Source: Prostheceraeus crozeri
Taxonomy: Eukaryota > Platyhelminthes > Polycladida > Euryleptidae
Assembly: GCA_907163375.1 (NCBI GenBank)
Contig: CAJQUW010007240.1
Coordinates: 558,001 to 622,000, forward strand
DNA length: 64,000 nucleotides
Reading direction: 5' to 3'
Part shown: positions 31,928-41,454 of the stretch, in pieces
Layout: each line of letters begins with the position of its first letter
How positions within the stretch are numbered: the stretch's first letter is position 1
Notes under the pieces: generated by a model
Seen by the model: the letters and a program-made list of their open reading frames with translations, nothing else
The model's database searches: none
Told to the model about the DNA's origin: nothing
Position numbers and translations under genes: made by a program

Positions 31928-32727
31928 TTATAAGTTCACGTCATTCTCAACTTCGGCTAAATCATTTTGCTCAGCCTCAAATAAAACTTGCTGAATTCGC
32001 ATTTTCGCCCGAGAGGTTGTAGAAGGTTTCAATTTCCGTAATGATGCTGCAATGTATTCGCCAAACACACCCTCTTCGTCTCTTTTGCTGCTGCAATCCT
32101 CCATGTAGTGAAGTATCGCTTCATCAAGAGCCTTTTGTCGCTCCTTCGTCTTTGAAATGGATGTGGAAGCTGATGGGACTACCAGATGATTCTGCAGTGA
32201 ATTATTCAGATGACCATCATCTCTATCTTCAACGCTGTCCTGAGTGTCGTTCCTGAAACAAGAGATTAATGATAAATGAAAGTACATAACACAAAAAGGA
32301 ACATTGCACCAAAAACATGATGCCTAGATAGGCCTATTCCAGCGACTCAACAGTATGTTGTACACGCACTATACATTGAACTCTGGTAGCTATGTAAAAT
32401 GGTATTAGACAAAGAATAAATGTCAACAAATTGAATAGCAGGCTTGATAATTACCTTGTCATTGTTTGAGATCTCGAAATTGGATTCCGCATTCCTACGC
32501 TGCAAAACTTTCTCCGAGAATTTCATCTTCTCGTAGAACCTCCACTTCGGCTTATGTCCACCTGCATCACCACTTCTCTTCTTGGCGTTTCTTCTTGATC
32601 TCACAAAGCCATCTCGTAGTGATCGCCATCGGGCTTTCACAGTTGATGGCTCTACACCAAGACTTTGGCCAATGACGTTCCAAGAATTATTGGATTTTAC
32701 CAAGTCCTTATAGTCAGGTAGGCTCAT
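31928..32727 (-). CDS. Harbinger-associated Myb/SANT-MADF protein
   Basis: Exons on the minus strand at about 32727-32460 and 32250-31936. The first encodes a MADF/Myb-like domain (NNSWNVIGQSLG, VKARWRSLRDGFVRSRR). The second has an acidic/Ser region and a helical C-terminus (FGEYIAASLRKLKPSTTSRAKMRI) like the BESS end of MADF proteins. In this transposon class the protein helps the transposase enter the nucleus and bind DNA. The splice model is approximate. Confidence 0.65.
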
Positions 32728-33112
32728 ATCCCAAAGATGGTCACAATCCCATGGTCATTGTTGTTGTCGTACTGTAGAAAGAATCTTGCAATGATTCCTA
32801 CACGACATGGCGTACAGCTATATTTCATCTTTACTGTCACTCAACCAGCAATAGTGTCCAGTGACGAATTCATTCTATTACGCATATGTTGTTGATACAA
32901 ATTGATCATTGTGCTGTGAAACATAGAAATAGAACTTTTACAGCACCCTGTACAGCAAATAATTTATCGGCAGACAGCAGTTTTATGCTGTTGACAGCAG
33001 ATGATGTTGCAACAAATTGACCATTATGTTGCACAGCAAAAATGTACAGCATTTGCAGCTTTGCTGTACAGCACATAATTTACCGAACAGCAAAAGTATA
33101 AATGAACCTTTA

Positions 33113-34108
33113 GCATTGTTTCCAATGTGCATGACCACTCTTTTCCTATATTTCAATACAGTGTCGGATTTCTATGGTTAGAATCAAAATATTCTATGCG
33201 ATTAGAATTTAACTATATTTAGCATGCGGATTATTTGAATTTGCTTAGGTGTGATTTTATGATACACTAAATTAAGTTACATTTTTGTTTCGAATCACAG
33301 TGTAAACCTAATTACGTGAATATCTTAAAGTTAATTGCGATCATTGGCTCCGTTATTTTACTTACGAAGGAGTATCCACAATTGCTTTAAGCGATTAATC
33401 ACACTGATACATATCATTGTTTTTATCAGTCCGAAATTTATATGAAATCAATTTATATCAGTGCTCAATTGAAACTGCTCAATCTCCTGTCGAAACATTA
33501 ATTTTTGTGAACGCAATTTAAAGCAATTCTTCATATTTCACTGCCAAAAATGCTACTGATGCATATCGGTTGTACCCGGCGGTTAGCCAAAAACCGGACC
33601 GAACTCACCGTTTTTCAAAAAACCGAAACCGACCGAAAAAATCAGAAAACCATCTTTTCCATCTTCATTCTTTTTGTTTAATTTTCCAACACGTTTATCT
33701 GATGTAATAAATGACATATTCTTTGGTAATGGATTCATGTTTATCTACCTTTAGTAATGTCCCTATAATTCTCTGCTGTGAATAGAGCTTAGTTCACCTA
33801 GGCCAATCGGATGCGCTGAGCTTCTTTTTGTGCACTATGTGCTTTAACAAGCCCTTCATAGCAACATTTGATGTGGTTTACGTCAAAAATTGAAATTCTG
33901 TCTATGAATGGTTGCATCTGTTCTCCGGATAACATGCAAAATAATATGATGAATTATATTCATTGACAAATTTTTTGAAACATTTACTTCTTTAACTTCT
34001 TTCATTTTAGACTGGTATATATACATGTATGTATGATACCTTGATAATTTAGTCACAATCTCCACCAAGTCGCTAGCACAGAAAAAAACGCATGTAGCAG
34101 ATTCAACT
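33113..34108. other. AT-rich spacer without recognisable gene
   Basis: No domain-bearing frame, RNA gene or clear repeat boundary was seen. The 3' part probably contains the end of the Tc1 element that follows, whose terminal repeats I could not delimit. Confidence 0.4.
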
Positions 34109-35122
34109 TTAATAGCGCGTGTGCCCCCCTCTAGCTCCAATACATTCAGTAATCCGAGATGGCATGGATTCACAAAGTTTCTGAATGAAGGATGTTTCAA
34201 GGAAAAGCCATTGCTCTGTCAGTCTTTCAGAGAGAATCTTCAGGGACACTGGTGGAAGTGAATAGCGGTCTCTCACTCGCCGCCCAAGCTCGTCCCATAC
34301 TTGTTCAATGGGTGACAAGTCAGGTGAGCGTGCAGGCCAGTCAAGGGTTTGAATGTTCAATCTCCTAACAGTGGCAATGACAGCCGAGGAGCGATGTGGT
34401 CTTGCGTTGTCGTCTTGGAAGACGAGATCCTGCACCCTGACCACTGGGGCAATAACAGGAAGCACAATTTCATTGAGATACCTCTCTCCAGTCAACGTGC
34501 CTTTGATGATGACTGCTGTCGTTCGTCCGCCATGCCAAATGCCACCCCACAGCAAAACACTTCCACCACCATATCTGTCGTGTTCGTCAACATACAGCAT
34601 GGGGCAAAGCGTTCACCTGGAAGACGATGCACACTGACACGACTGTCATTGAAATCCAGAGTGAATCTCGATTCATCGGTCCACAAGACTTTCTGCCAGT
34701 GATGGTCATTCCATGAGCGATGGGCATCACACCAGGCAACTCGTCTTCTGCGGTGTTCAAAACTCAATGGAATTAAGACAGCTGGTCGTCGCGATTGAAT
34801 TCCAGCTTCTCGCAATCTTCGGTAAGCCGTTCGAACGCTACAGTCTATATTTGAGGCACTCTTCCAGTGTACGACTAGCTTTGGAACTGACACATCTATT
34901 CCTCTTTGCAGCTAAAACTAGACATGCGCCTGTCCTTCCTGCAGACTTTCTTGGTCGACCAGATCCCTTCTTCTTTTTAACATCTCCTTCTGCTTTCCAT
35001 CGACACCACCACCTCCAAACAACGACTTTCGATAGTTGCAGCTCTTCGGCAACACTCGCACAACTTCTACCACAACGAATCATTCCAATAGTCATACCTC
35101 TGGTAAACTGATCGTGTGCCAT
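34109..35122 (-). pseudogene. Tc1-like transposase, broken by frameshifts
   Basis: Minus-strand frames together cover a Tc1 transposase: an N-terminal HTH pair (MAHDQFTRGMTIGMIR, VWRWWCRW, GSGRPRKS), then WTDESRFTLDF (first Asp), FQDDNARPH (second Asp) and SPDLSPIEQVWDELGRRV (Glu). Two frame changes (about 34870 and 34560) disrupt it. All three catalytic acids survive, so decay is moderate. Confidence 0.85.
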
Positions 35123-35602
35123 TTTATTTTACAAAACTGGATTTCAGTTCACGTTTATGTTCAATTTGTAAAAGCAATTGTATTTCACTCTCGATGGCTT
35201 TGGAGGTCATAGAAACGATTTAAATGAGTTTGAAATGCATTATTGCCCGGTATCGGAGGGTATATAATGCACCACTATATACCCGCCAATTTTACATAGA
35301 ATTCTCACCTTACCAGATGGCCATGAACCGTCGTCCGTCACTCCAGCTTGAGAATCCATTAATGAATGAATTGGTAAACTGATGTTTCAAATCATTTTTA
35401 GATAGAAATCTGAATTTCAGATCTATTCACATTTGCAAACATTCCTAGACTTTCAAACTTTTCATGAATCAAAATCTATTGAAAGAACAAACTATCATTG
35501 ACTTCAATAAAAGTCAATCAAAGATTTCTTTATCTCTCCATTATCTGTAACAGTGATCAATAATTGCAATGTTTCATAGACTTCTCAAGAGTTACATACA
35601 AT

Positions 35603-36115
35603 AGCATTATATCATGGATACCAGCCATTGAAAAATTGGCGTGAGTCAAAATGTTGGTATAATGCTAACCTGGTCGTAGGAGCTCAAAAATTGGGCAACT
35701 TGATGAAAACGATTTCACAAAGCGCAAATTTGTCAAAATTGTACACTGCGCACTGCATTCGCGCAACTGTTGTAACAGAGATGTTCAACAACGGTGCCGC
35801 TGTTCAAGACATTCAATGTGTCACGGGGCACAAAAACTCAGATTCCGTCAAACGGTACCTGAAACGCGTTGGCGATTCCAAAAACCGGGATTTTTCGAGA
35901 ATGTTGGTGAGCAGCTTTTGCAACTCAACTTCATCAAGCGTCGGACCATCACACAGAAAGTGAGTTTGATGACTATTTGATGAAATTGCCATTTAATCAA
36001 CAAATTATTCTTTATTTCAGTACTGCGTGAAGCCCCACCTAACAAGAAGATGAAGATTGAAGCGGATGGTAGCAAAAACTTTGTTCGAATAACTTTTGAA
36101 TAAGTGACTTCAAGA
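35603..36115 (+). pseudogene. Crypton-like tyrosine recombinase, C-terminal part
   Basis: The segment YTAHCIRATVVTEMF holds the H-x-x-R box, VTGHKNSDSVKRYLKR holds the GHK box and candidate catalytic Tyr. A GTGAGT donor at about 35960 and a TTTCAG acceptor near 36020 join it to a short tail ending IRITFE-like residues before TAA at 36101. The N-terminal part is not visible. AATAAA follows at about 36197, then element C begins. It may be a fragment of a Crypton or a host gene derived from one. Confidence 0.6.
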
Positions 36116-36221
36116 CTGAAATTTTAAACATTTCATGGTTGTTCTTTGATAAGAAAACATCAAGAACTAAAGATACTTGTTTTACAACATCAACGAAATA
36201 AAGGAACTTTAAGAGGATACT

Positions 36222-36881
36222 AGTAGTAAGTAAAACTCCACTTCTGGATAGCGCAAGATGGCCGCCGTCGCTGACGTCCCCCCCCTCTGGAACGGCGGAG
36301 TGTCGTGGTCGGCCGCCGTGGTGCTTTCAGTCAGACGTCCCCCCCTCTGGAACGACAGAGTGTCGTGGTGTGCCGGCCACGTGCGTCCGTCAGGTTCGCT
36401 GACGTCCCCCCCCTCTGGCCGACCGTCGTATAGCGCGCGGTGATGTGGTGTCTAGGTTGGCGTGGTGTGCCGGCCAGGTTGGCGTGGTGTGCCGGTCAGG
36501 TTGGGAGGGTGGACTGTCGTAGCTCACCTGAAAAAATCCTAAGTGTCAGAGTGGCTTTGTATGGGTAAAATTTTGAAAATTTTCCAAAGTGTGGAATTTC
36601 GACCTGGGACCGTCACCAAAATATTTTTCATCAAATTTCACTGACCTCACCCCCCCGACAGCAATCTTCTAACTTTGGTTCTAGTGAACGGATTTTGTCT
36701 CACAGTTACTCGTTTGAAAGAGGAGAAAAAACTGCTCGACGCCATTTTTGCCGCGAGTCAATCGGACCAGCCGTTCAAAAGTTAGAGCTGTTACAAGATT
36801 TTAGGTCGGAGCTCGCTCACCTGAAAAAATCCTAAGTGTCAGAGTGGCTTTGTATGGGTAAAATTTTGAAAATTTTCCAAA
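36222..36881 (+). repeat. Left terminal inverted repeat of C
   Basis: Matches the reverse complement of 61758-62417 with few differences, mainly C-run lengths. It contains four C-runs in CCCCCCCTCTGG. The 61-aa frame beginning MAAVADVPP occurs in both copies only because of the repeat. Confidence 0.95.
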
Positions 36882-37200
36882 GTGTGGAATTTCGACCTGG
36901 GACCGTCACCAAAACATTTTTCATCAAATTTCACTGACCTCACCCCCCCGACAGCAATCTTCTAACTTTGGTTCTAGTGGACGGATTTTGTCGTACAATA
37001 GCTCGTTTGAAAGCTAAGAGTGAGACAAATTCAGTGAAAGAAACGGCTTGTTCATATCTGTCTTCGTTTAGATGTGAGACGCCATTTAAGATTTTGGGAG
37101 ATTGACGAAAAACGACAGAGTTAGAATTTCCCAAGAAACAGCTACAGCGGGCGAATGAAGGCTCGGATTGGTAAACGGAGGCCAGATTTGGAATCAGCTT
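36882..37200. repeat. Left subterminal repeat unit of C
   Basis: A ~300-bp unit with CACCCCCCCGACAGCAATCTTC and the AACGGCTTGTTCATATCTG block, inverted relative to the right-end units of A and C. No gene. Confidence 0.85.
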
Positions 37201-37211
37201 GATGTTATTGT

Positions 37212-37285
37212 CCAATGAGGATCATCATCCAATGAGAATCAAGCATTTCTATATAAATAGCGAGCCTTCCACAGTGAGAATCATT
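37212..37285 (+). promoter_or_regulatory. Two CCAAT boxes, TATA box and initiator of the first gene of C
   Basis: CCAATGAG at 37212 and 37229, TATAAATA from 37252, and TCATTCC with its A at 37283, 31 nt downstream of the TATA start. A textbook RNA polymerase II core promoter placed just inside the left repeat. Confidence 0.75.
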
Positions 37286-37357
37286 CCATCGTTGAATCGC
37301 ACGAGTGACGGACGCACATTTTCTCTCTCTAGTTCCCTGTTCTATTATCCAACTAAA

Positions 37358-38042
37358 ATGGTAAGTCGCTACTTTCCTCCCTCCCCTCCCTTGAACGTAA
37401 ACTTAATACAATCTTTTCCATTTTCAGGCATCTACTCCATCTGCTGCACTAGTAGGACAAAATGGCGGTCAAACGTTACAAGGTTCGCTACGATCAGATC
37501 ATCTACAACTGAGGCCAGTGGAAGAAACAACCAAGGTACATAATCCTACACCACTACAGCGTAAATTTAAACAAGTCTTGCGTTATGACGATCATGGCGT
37601 AGTACTCCAAACGGGAATGCTCCCTTCCACGGATGTCAAGATAATGCACAATCAGTATGGGGACTACATACTGATCCCCGTGAGTCCATACATTCGCCAC
37701 CAACTTGATATTATTGAGGAGTACGTGACATTAAATATGGACATTCCTACTCCTCTTGCTCAAGAGTGGAAGGCGAGAGATGACAAGGATACTCCCTATA
37801 GAAAGATTTGGGATGGTAATCAAATTTGCCTACCGGTATCACATTGGTGCACTTACTATAAGAAGGAGGGAGATCATTCAACACCCATCACATGCGACGA
37901 GCTCGGAGAAGGTACTTGGGATATCCTTTTCAAAGTGAATGGGTTATATTATGGTCGGCATAAGGATAATAAATTGCCTCTCTCTCCATTCATATGGAAT
38001 CCATCCTATATATTCCAAAACCATCCAACGTGGACGACATAA
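37358..38042 (+). CDS. OB-like candidate ssDNA-binding protein (C), start codon split off by an intron
   Basis: ATG at 37358-37360 is directly followed by GTAAGT. A 67-bp intron (37361-37427) ends TTTTCAG, and the second exon continues ASTPSAALVGQ. The protein has VSPYIRHQLDIIEEYV, YRKIWDGNQICLP, EGTWDILFKVNGLYYGRHK and PLSPFIW, aligning with 12314-13006 and 14821-15390. Near 38030 the frame shifts relative to the B copy: the basic tail (KSEKNAASKRKSKK) is in another frame, so the product stops early at 38042. Either a recent lesion or a shorter isoform. Confidence 0.6.
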
Positions 38043-38090
38043 TTAATCAAATCCTTAACAGCAGTGGTACGAAGCGCAAGTCGGAGAAGA

Positions 38091-38291
38091 ATGCTGCATC
38101 AAAACGCAAATCAAAGAAGGAGAATTACTAGTCCTTTCCTAACTCTACCCTATGACAATTCGCTTATGTGCTTTGAGTGTCGTAGACGTGGTCTTATTAG
38201 ATACATTTTACTTCTTCGTTGCCATCATATCATTTGTGTATTTTGTCGTGAAAAGCATCGATGTAATTCTTCATTTTGTAATATGTTATAG
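38091..38291 (+). CDS. Small RING-like zinc-binding peptide (C)
   Basis: 66 aa from MLHQNANQ, overlapping the basic-tail frame of the previous gene. CFECRRRGLIR, then CHHIICVFC, then C-x4-C, matching 12969-13148 in B. Conservation of cysteines and histidines between diverged elements supports a real gene. An alternative start is the Met just before CFEC. Zinc-binding finger; partner unknown. Confidence 0.55.
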   Translation: MLHQNANQRRRITSPFLTLPYDNSLMCFECRRRGLIRYILLLRCHHIICVFCREKHRCNSSFCNML

Positions 38292-38325
38292 AACGTTTCC
38301 TTAGATGTGTAAATTTCCGTTTTAG

Positions 38326-38874
38326 GCTTCTATCATCATTTTTATGGATTGTGAGGGTGAACCTGTACAGGAGCTCAGTGCTATTGCTATGAACAATTGG
38401 ACATATCAGATTGTCAGTGTCTATCATCAACATGCCAACTGCAATCCCAATGTTGATCAATGGGCGAGAAAACACATTCATGGACTTAATCTGAAATATT
38501 TGCAAGACTATGGCTTTTCTTGTGAGAGTGCTCTTCTTATTGACTTTAAACGATGGTTAGCTGCTTTCAATGTTATACGCATCTTTTGTAATAATCCTGG
38601 TAAGGAGAGGAAAGTATTTCCCAATCTAATCATTGATGATATTTTGCTCCCACCTTGGGATAGTAGAGTGAATCAACATTATCATGAAGTCACGAAACGT
38701 TTTAAGGATTTGTGTGTTCCTATTTTGTCTGTTCGTTGTAGTAGCTACGTTCATAACCAATGCTTCTTTCCTCCTTACCTCAGCACTGCCAAAGTCCTGT
38801 ATGGTTATCATTGCTCGCTGTATGATAGTTACCAGCTGTATCTATTTTATCTCTTTCAAACCATTGATTTATAA
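38326..38874 (+). CDS. DEDDh-like 3'-5' exonuclease (C)
   Basis: Opens after a TTTTAG acceptor (38321-38325) with ASIIIFMDCEG (D-x-E), QELSAIAM, HIHGLN, LLIDFKRWL, and closes with YHCSLYDSYQLYLFY (H-x4-D). The preceding exon is not certain: splicing the isolated ATG at 37358 to this acceptor would give Met-Ala-Ser in frame, the same trick as for the first gene; ATG 38344 lies inside the motif strand. AATAAA at about 38897. The B copy is at 13171-13734. Confidence 0.6.
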   Translation, partial: ASIIIFMDCEGEPVQELSAIAMNNWTYQIVSVYHQHANCNPNVDQWARKHIHGLNLKYLQDYGFSCESALLIDFKRWLAAFNVIRIFCNNPGKERKVFPNLIIDDILLPPWDSRVNQHYHEVTKRFKDLCVPILSVRCSSYVHNQCFFPPYLSTAKVLYGYHCSLYDSYQLYLFYLFQTIDL

Positions 38875-38961
38875 TGCATGCTTGTTACTATTATTCAATA
38901 AATGTTACTATGAGAAGAGTTGTTGTTTTCATGCAATGGATGGGTTAGATAAAGGGCGATC

Positions 38962-39372
38962 ATGTCTTTCTCAAACGACTGCGGAACATTACATTTTCAT
39001 AGGCAAAGTTTAAAAGGAGCTGTTCAAGATTATGTGATAAATTTTCATAAAGATGAGACCGACATCGAAGCATTGGTCGATGATGCTAGCACTCTATTTC
39101 TAGAGTTAATGAATACATTCTCTGATAGCATTGTAATGGCGCGATTAGTTGCGAAAATTAAGTTTAGTCATTTTGGAAAGGAAGAGGTGGAAAGTCTCTC
39201 TTTCCATTTTGCTTCTTATTCAATGGAAGTGGTAGATCACCCCGAAGAATTTTTTAAAAGACATATGATAAAAATTGCTGAACGTCTTAGCGCATTTAAC
39301 CATCATGGTAGCAGTCTAGTGATTGAAGCGATTTCAGATATTCACATTCAACTTTCCATAAAGAAAAATTGA
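38962..39372 (+). CDS. Stand-alone PolB N-terminal-domain protein (C)
   Basis: 136 aa from MSFSNDCGTLHFH. Conserved: LHFHRQSLKGAVQDYVINF, SIVMARLVAKIKF, FHFASYSMEVV, FFKRHMIKIAERL, DIHIQLSI. It matches residues about 80-210 of the PolB at 52648 in order of motifs. It starts a run of closely spaced plus-strand genes: the next ATG is 2 nt after its stop. Confidence 0.75.
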   Translation: MSFSNDCGTLHFHRQSLKGAVQDYVINFHKDETDIEALVDDASTLFLELMNTFSDSIVMARLVAKIKFSHFGKEEVESLSFHFASYSMEVVDHPEEFFKRHMIKIAERLSAFNHHGSSLVIEAISDIHIQLSIKKN

Positions 39373-39374
39373 AA

Positions 39375-39698
39375 ATGCAGTGGTACTTGATTGTAGCACA
39401 ACTGGTTTTCGAGCTATGTCTGCTCACTCTCGAAGTATATTCCTTCTGTACATGCGTCTATTATTTAGAAAAGGCTAGCAAATTCATATCTTCAAAAAGA
39501 TTTGCTATAGACATCAGTAACGGTGAAACTATGTGTTGTGATGTATGTAAGCGAAAGGATGGAAATGAAAAGCGCATCTTCAAGAGATGTAAGCACGCTT
39601 TTTGTCAACGCTGTTTCATACGTAATTGCATTCAACTTTGCAAATGTAACCACTGTGACATTGCTCATTTCGAGTGTCACTTATGTCGCAATAGTTAG
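39375..39698 (+). CDS. Membrane-anchored RING-type protein
   Basis: 107 aa. An N-terminal hydrophobic stretch (about residues 5-30, WYLIVAQLVFELCLLTLEVY) suggests a membrane anchor. It is followed by CDVCKRKDG, then CKHAFCQRC, CKCNHC and CHLC, a cysteine/histidine pattern like a RING finger. Viral proteins of this kind often act as E3 ubiquitin ligases at membranes; that function is inference. No counterpart in B. Confidence 0.55.
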   Translation: MQWYLIVAQLVFELCLLTLEVYSFCTCVYYLEKASKFISSKRFAIDISNGETMCCDVCKRKDGNEKRIFKRCKHAFCQRCFIRNCIQLCKCNHCDIAHFECHLCRNS

Positions 39699-39749
39699 TA
39701 CCTATGCAAATGTGGTAAAGATAGGTTTTAGCAAAGACTAACACGGAAA

Positions 39750-40115
39750 ATGGCGAAACGCAAAATGACGAAACGTAAAAGTCAAAAGTCTTCAATGTTT
39801 TCTTCAGCCATTCAAGCTCTCCGACGAATGAAAGCAAATCAGCGATACAATGCTATACGACATGCCAACGATAAATTCATTCGTGAAATTATTTCTCATG
39901 TCAGAAAGTTGAGGACGAAGAAATTAGCGCCAAAACAACGAAAGTTACTTAAGCGATATGCCACAAAATTGCGTTTCATCTCCAATCCTAAAGTCACCCT
40001 TCAAAGGAAGAGGAAGACTCTAACACAAAAGGGCGGTTTCCTTTCAGCAATACTTCCAATGATAGATCCTGCCGTGGGCAACCTATTGGGTAATATCTTT
40101 GGTTCTAAGCGTTAA
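39750..40115 (+). CDS. Basic virion-core-like protein (pX/pVI-like)
   Basis: 121 aa, starting MAKRKMTKRKSQKS, very rich in Lys/Arg through residue 95. It then has a short glycine/hydrophobic segment (GGFLSAILPMIDPAVGNLLG) and a basic end. The combination of a basic body and a hydrophobic GG-containing helix recalls adenovirus-type core/membrane-lytic minor proteins that are matured by the element's protease. It lies just upstream of the packaging ATPase. Assignment by composition and context. Confidence 0.5.
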   Translation: MAKRKMTKRKSQKSSMFSSAIQALRRMKANQRYNAIRHANDKFIREIISHVRKLRTKKLAPKQRKLLKRYATKLRFISNPKVTLQRKRKTLTQKGGFLSAILPMIDPAVGNLLGNIFGSKR

Positions 40116-40146
40116 TTATGCAAATGTTGAGTCTCAAAGTAATAAA

Positions 40147-40764
40147 ATGGATTTCAGACTTCAATGTGATAAAGTTCTGACTGTATCAGGTCCATCTCAT
40201 GCAGGTAAAACTGTTTTCACGCTGAATTTATTGGATAAAAGAAGGGAGTTGTTTAAGGAACCTATCAATCGAGTGATTTGGTGTTATGGTATTTATCAAC
40301 CGTCGCTGTTTCAGGAATTGCAAAGTCGCAACTTTATTCGACATGAAGGAATTATTGCAGTGGATAAACTTCAGTCTAAGGATGTTGTTGTATTGGATGA
40401 TTTATTAAAAGAAAGTAAGAATTCAAAAGATGTTACAGATATGTTCACTCGCGCAGCACATCATAAAAGGTGCTTTATCATCTATATCACACAAAATTTG
40501 TTTCCTGATGGAAAAGAAGCTCGTACACGAAACCTGAATACACACTATTATGCTATTTTCAAGAATCCGCGAGATAAAAGTCAATTTGAAATTTTAGCGC
40601 GACAAGTTGCACCCAGAGGATCAAAAGCCTTAATTGAAATTTTTCAAGCAGCTACTGAAAAACCATACGGTTACTTATTCATTGACTTAACGCAAGAGTG
40701 TCCGGAAGAATTTAGATTTCGAAGTGATATTTTGAAAACTCCCATGATTATCTACAAACTATGA
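40147..40764 (+). CDS. Genome-packaging ATPase (FtsK/HerA superfamily)
   Basis: 205 aa from MDFRLQCDKV. Walker A GPSHAGKTVF at about residues 15-24; Walker B DVVVLDDLL at about 87-95; a later YITQNLF segment fits the sensor region with a polar residue. Length is typical for Polinton/adintovirus packaging ATPases, which pump DNA into preformed capsids. The frame is intact, and its TGA overlaps the ATG of the next gene (ATGA at 40761-40764). Confidence 0.85.
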   Translation: MDFRLQCDKVLTVSGPSHAGKTVFTLNLLDKRRELFKEPINRVIWCYGIYQPSLFQELQSRNFIRHEGIIAVDKLQSKDVVVLDDLLKESKNSKDVTDMFTRAAHHKRCFIIYITQNLFPDGKEARTRNLNTHYYAIFKNPRDKSQFEILARQVAPRGSKALIEIFQAATEKPYGYLFIDLTQECPEEFRFRSDILKTPMIIYKL

Positions 40765-41453
40765 GTTCTTATTCTCGCATGATTGTTATTCCTCAGGATG
40801 AATATGTACAATTGACTGCCATGCAGCAAGTAAAGCAACCTCCTGCAAATCAAATGTATAGGAAAGAAATAGATTATCAGCAAAATGTTCACATCAAAGA
40901 TCCACATCGTGCTGTATTATTACAATCGGAAACTGTTGAGCAATTGAAAAACTTGAAGAATAAGATGCGTGACTCTGTATCGACTGCTACACCTTTAGCA
41001 TCTCGCGCACATGCCATATCTCTTTTCAACAGTATTGAACCCCATCTCAATGTAAATGATAGAGGAGAAATCATTACAGATGAAAATAAAGTGATTGATG
41101 CTTCACGTTATGAAGACTTGATTCAGTATGCGACACGTAGAAAGCGCCGTCAGGGCTATGTTCCACCTGGTTGGTCATACTTTCTTAAACTATTGAAAAA
41201 GCATAGTGTACCAAAATTTGCTTTGAATAATGAGACATTGAAAGAACTTGATCCAACAGTGGCTACTGCTCCAATGCTTCAGACGATGAAAATGCCAACA
41301 AATTGGTTTAAGACGTCACCTGCTACATCCCCTCCCACACTCACTAAGCAAACAAGAGGAAGAACTCGACGTAGATCTACATCACCACTAAAACTAGTAA
41401 AAGGAAAACGTAAAACAGCTCCTCCCAGGAAATACATGTTCTCAGACTATTAA
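40761..41453 (+). CDS. Polinton hypothetical protein, 230 aa
   Basis: Starts in the ATGA overlap with the ATPase. The N-terminal part has IVIPQDEYVQLTAMQ, and helical segments with HRAVLLQSETVEQLK. Residues about 130-150 have RRKRRQGYVPPGWSYFLKLL. The C-terminus is a basic Ser/Thr/Pro-rich tail. Position between ATPase and integrase is typical of an unassigned Polinton virion gene. A capsid-associated or scaffold role is possible; no motif proves it. Confidence 0.6.
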   Translation: MSSYSRMIVIPQDEYVQLTAMQQVKQPPANQMYRKEIDYQQNVHIKDPHRAVLLQSETVEQLKNLKNKMRDSVSTATPLASRAHAISLFNSIEPHLNVNDRGEIITDENKVIDASRYEDLIQYATRRKRRQGYVPPGWSYFLKLLKKHSVPKFALNNETLKELDPTVATAPMLQTMKMPTNWFKTSPATSPPTLTKQTRGRTRRRSTSPLKLVKGKRKTAPPRKYMFSDY

Positions 41454-41454
41454 T

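Larger units (their letters stand above)
30133..33109. mobile_element. PIF/Harbinger-type DNA transposon
   Basis: 2977 bp with imperfect terminal repeats (left AGCTTCGTTTATACTTATGC; right end ...AAGTATAAATGAACCT) and a TTA duplication at 30130-30132 and 33110-33112. Subterminal TGCTGTACAGCA palindromes are repeated at both ends (about 30150-30250 and 32945-33075) and are probable binding sites. It carries the classic gene pair: transposase (plus) and Myb/SANT-MADF protein (minus). Confidence 0.9.

Noticed and set aside
36258-36443. 61-aa frame MAAVADVPP..., also at 62196-62381
   Set aside because: Present twice only because it lies in the terminal inverted repeats; low-complexity and without homology.
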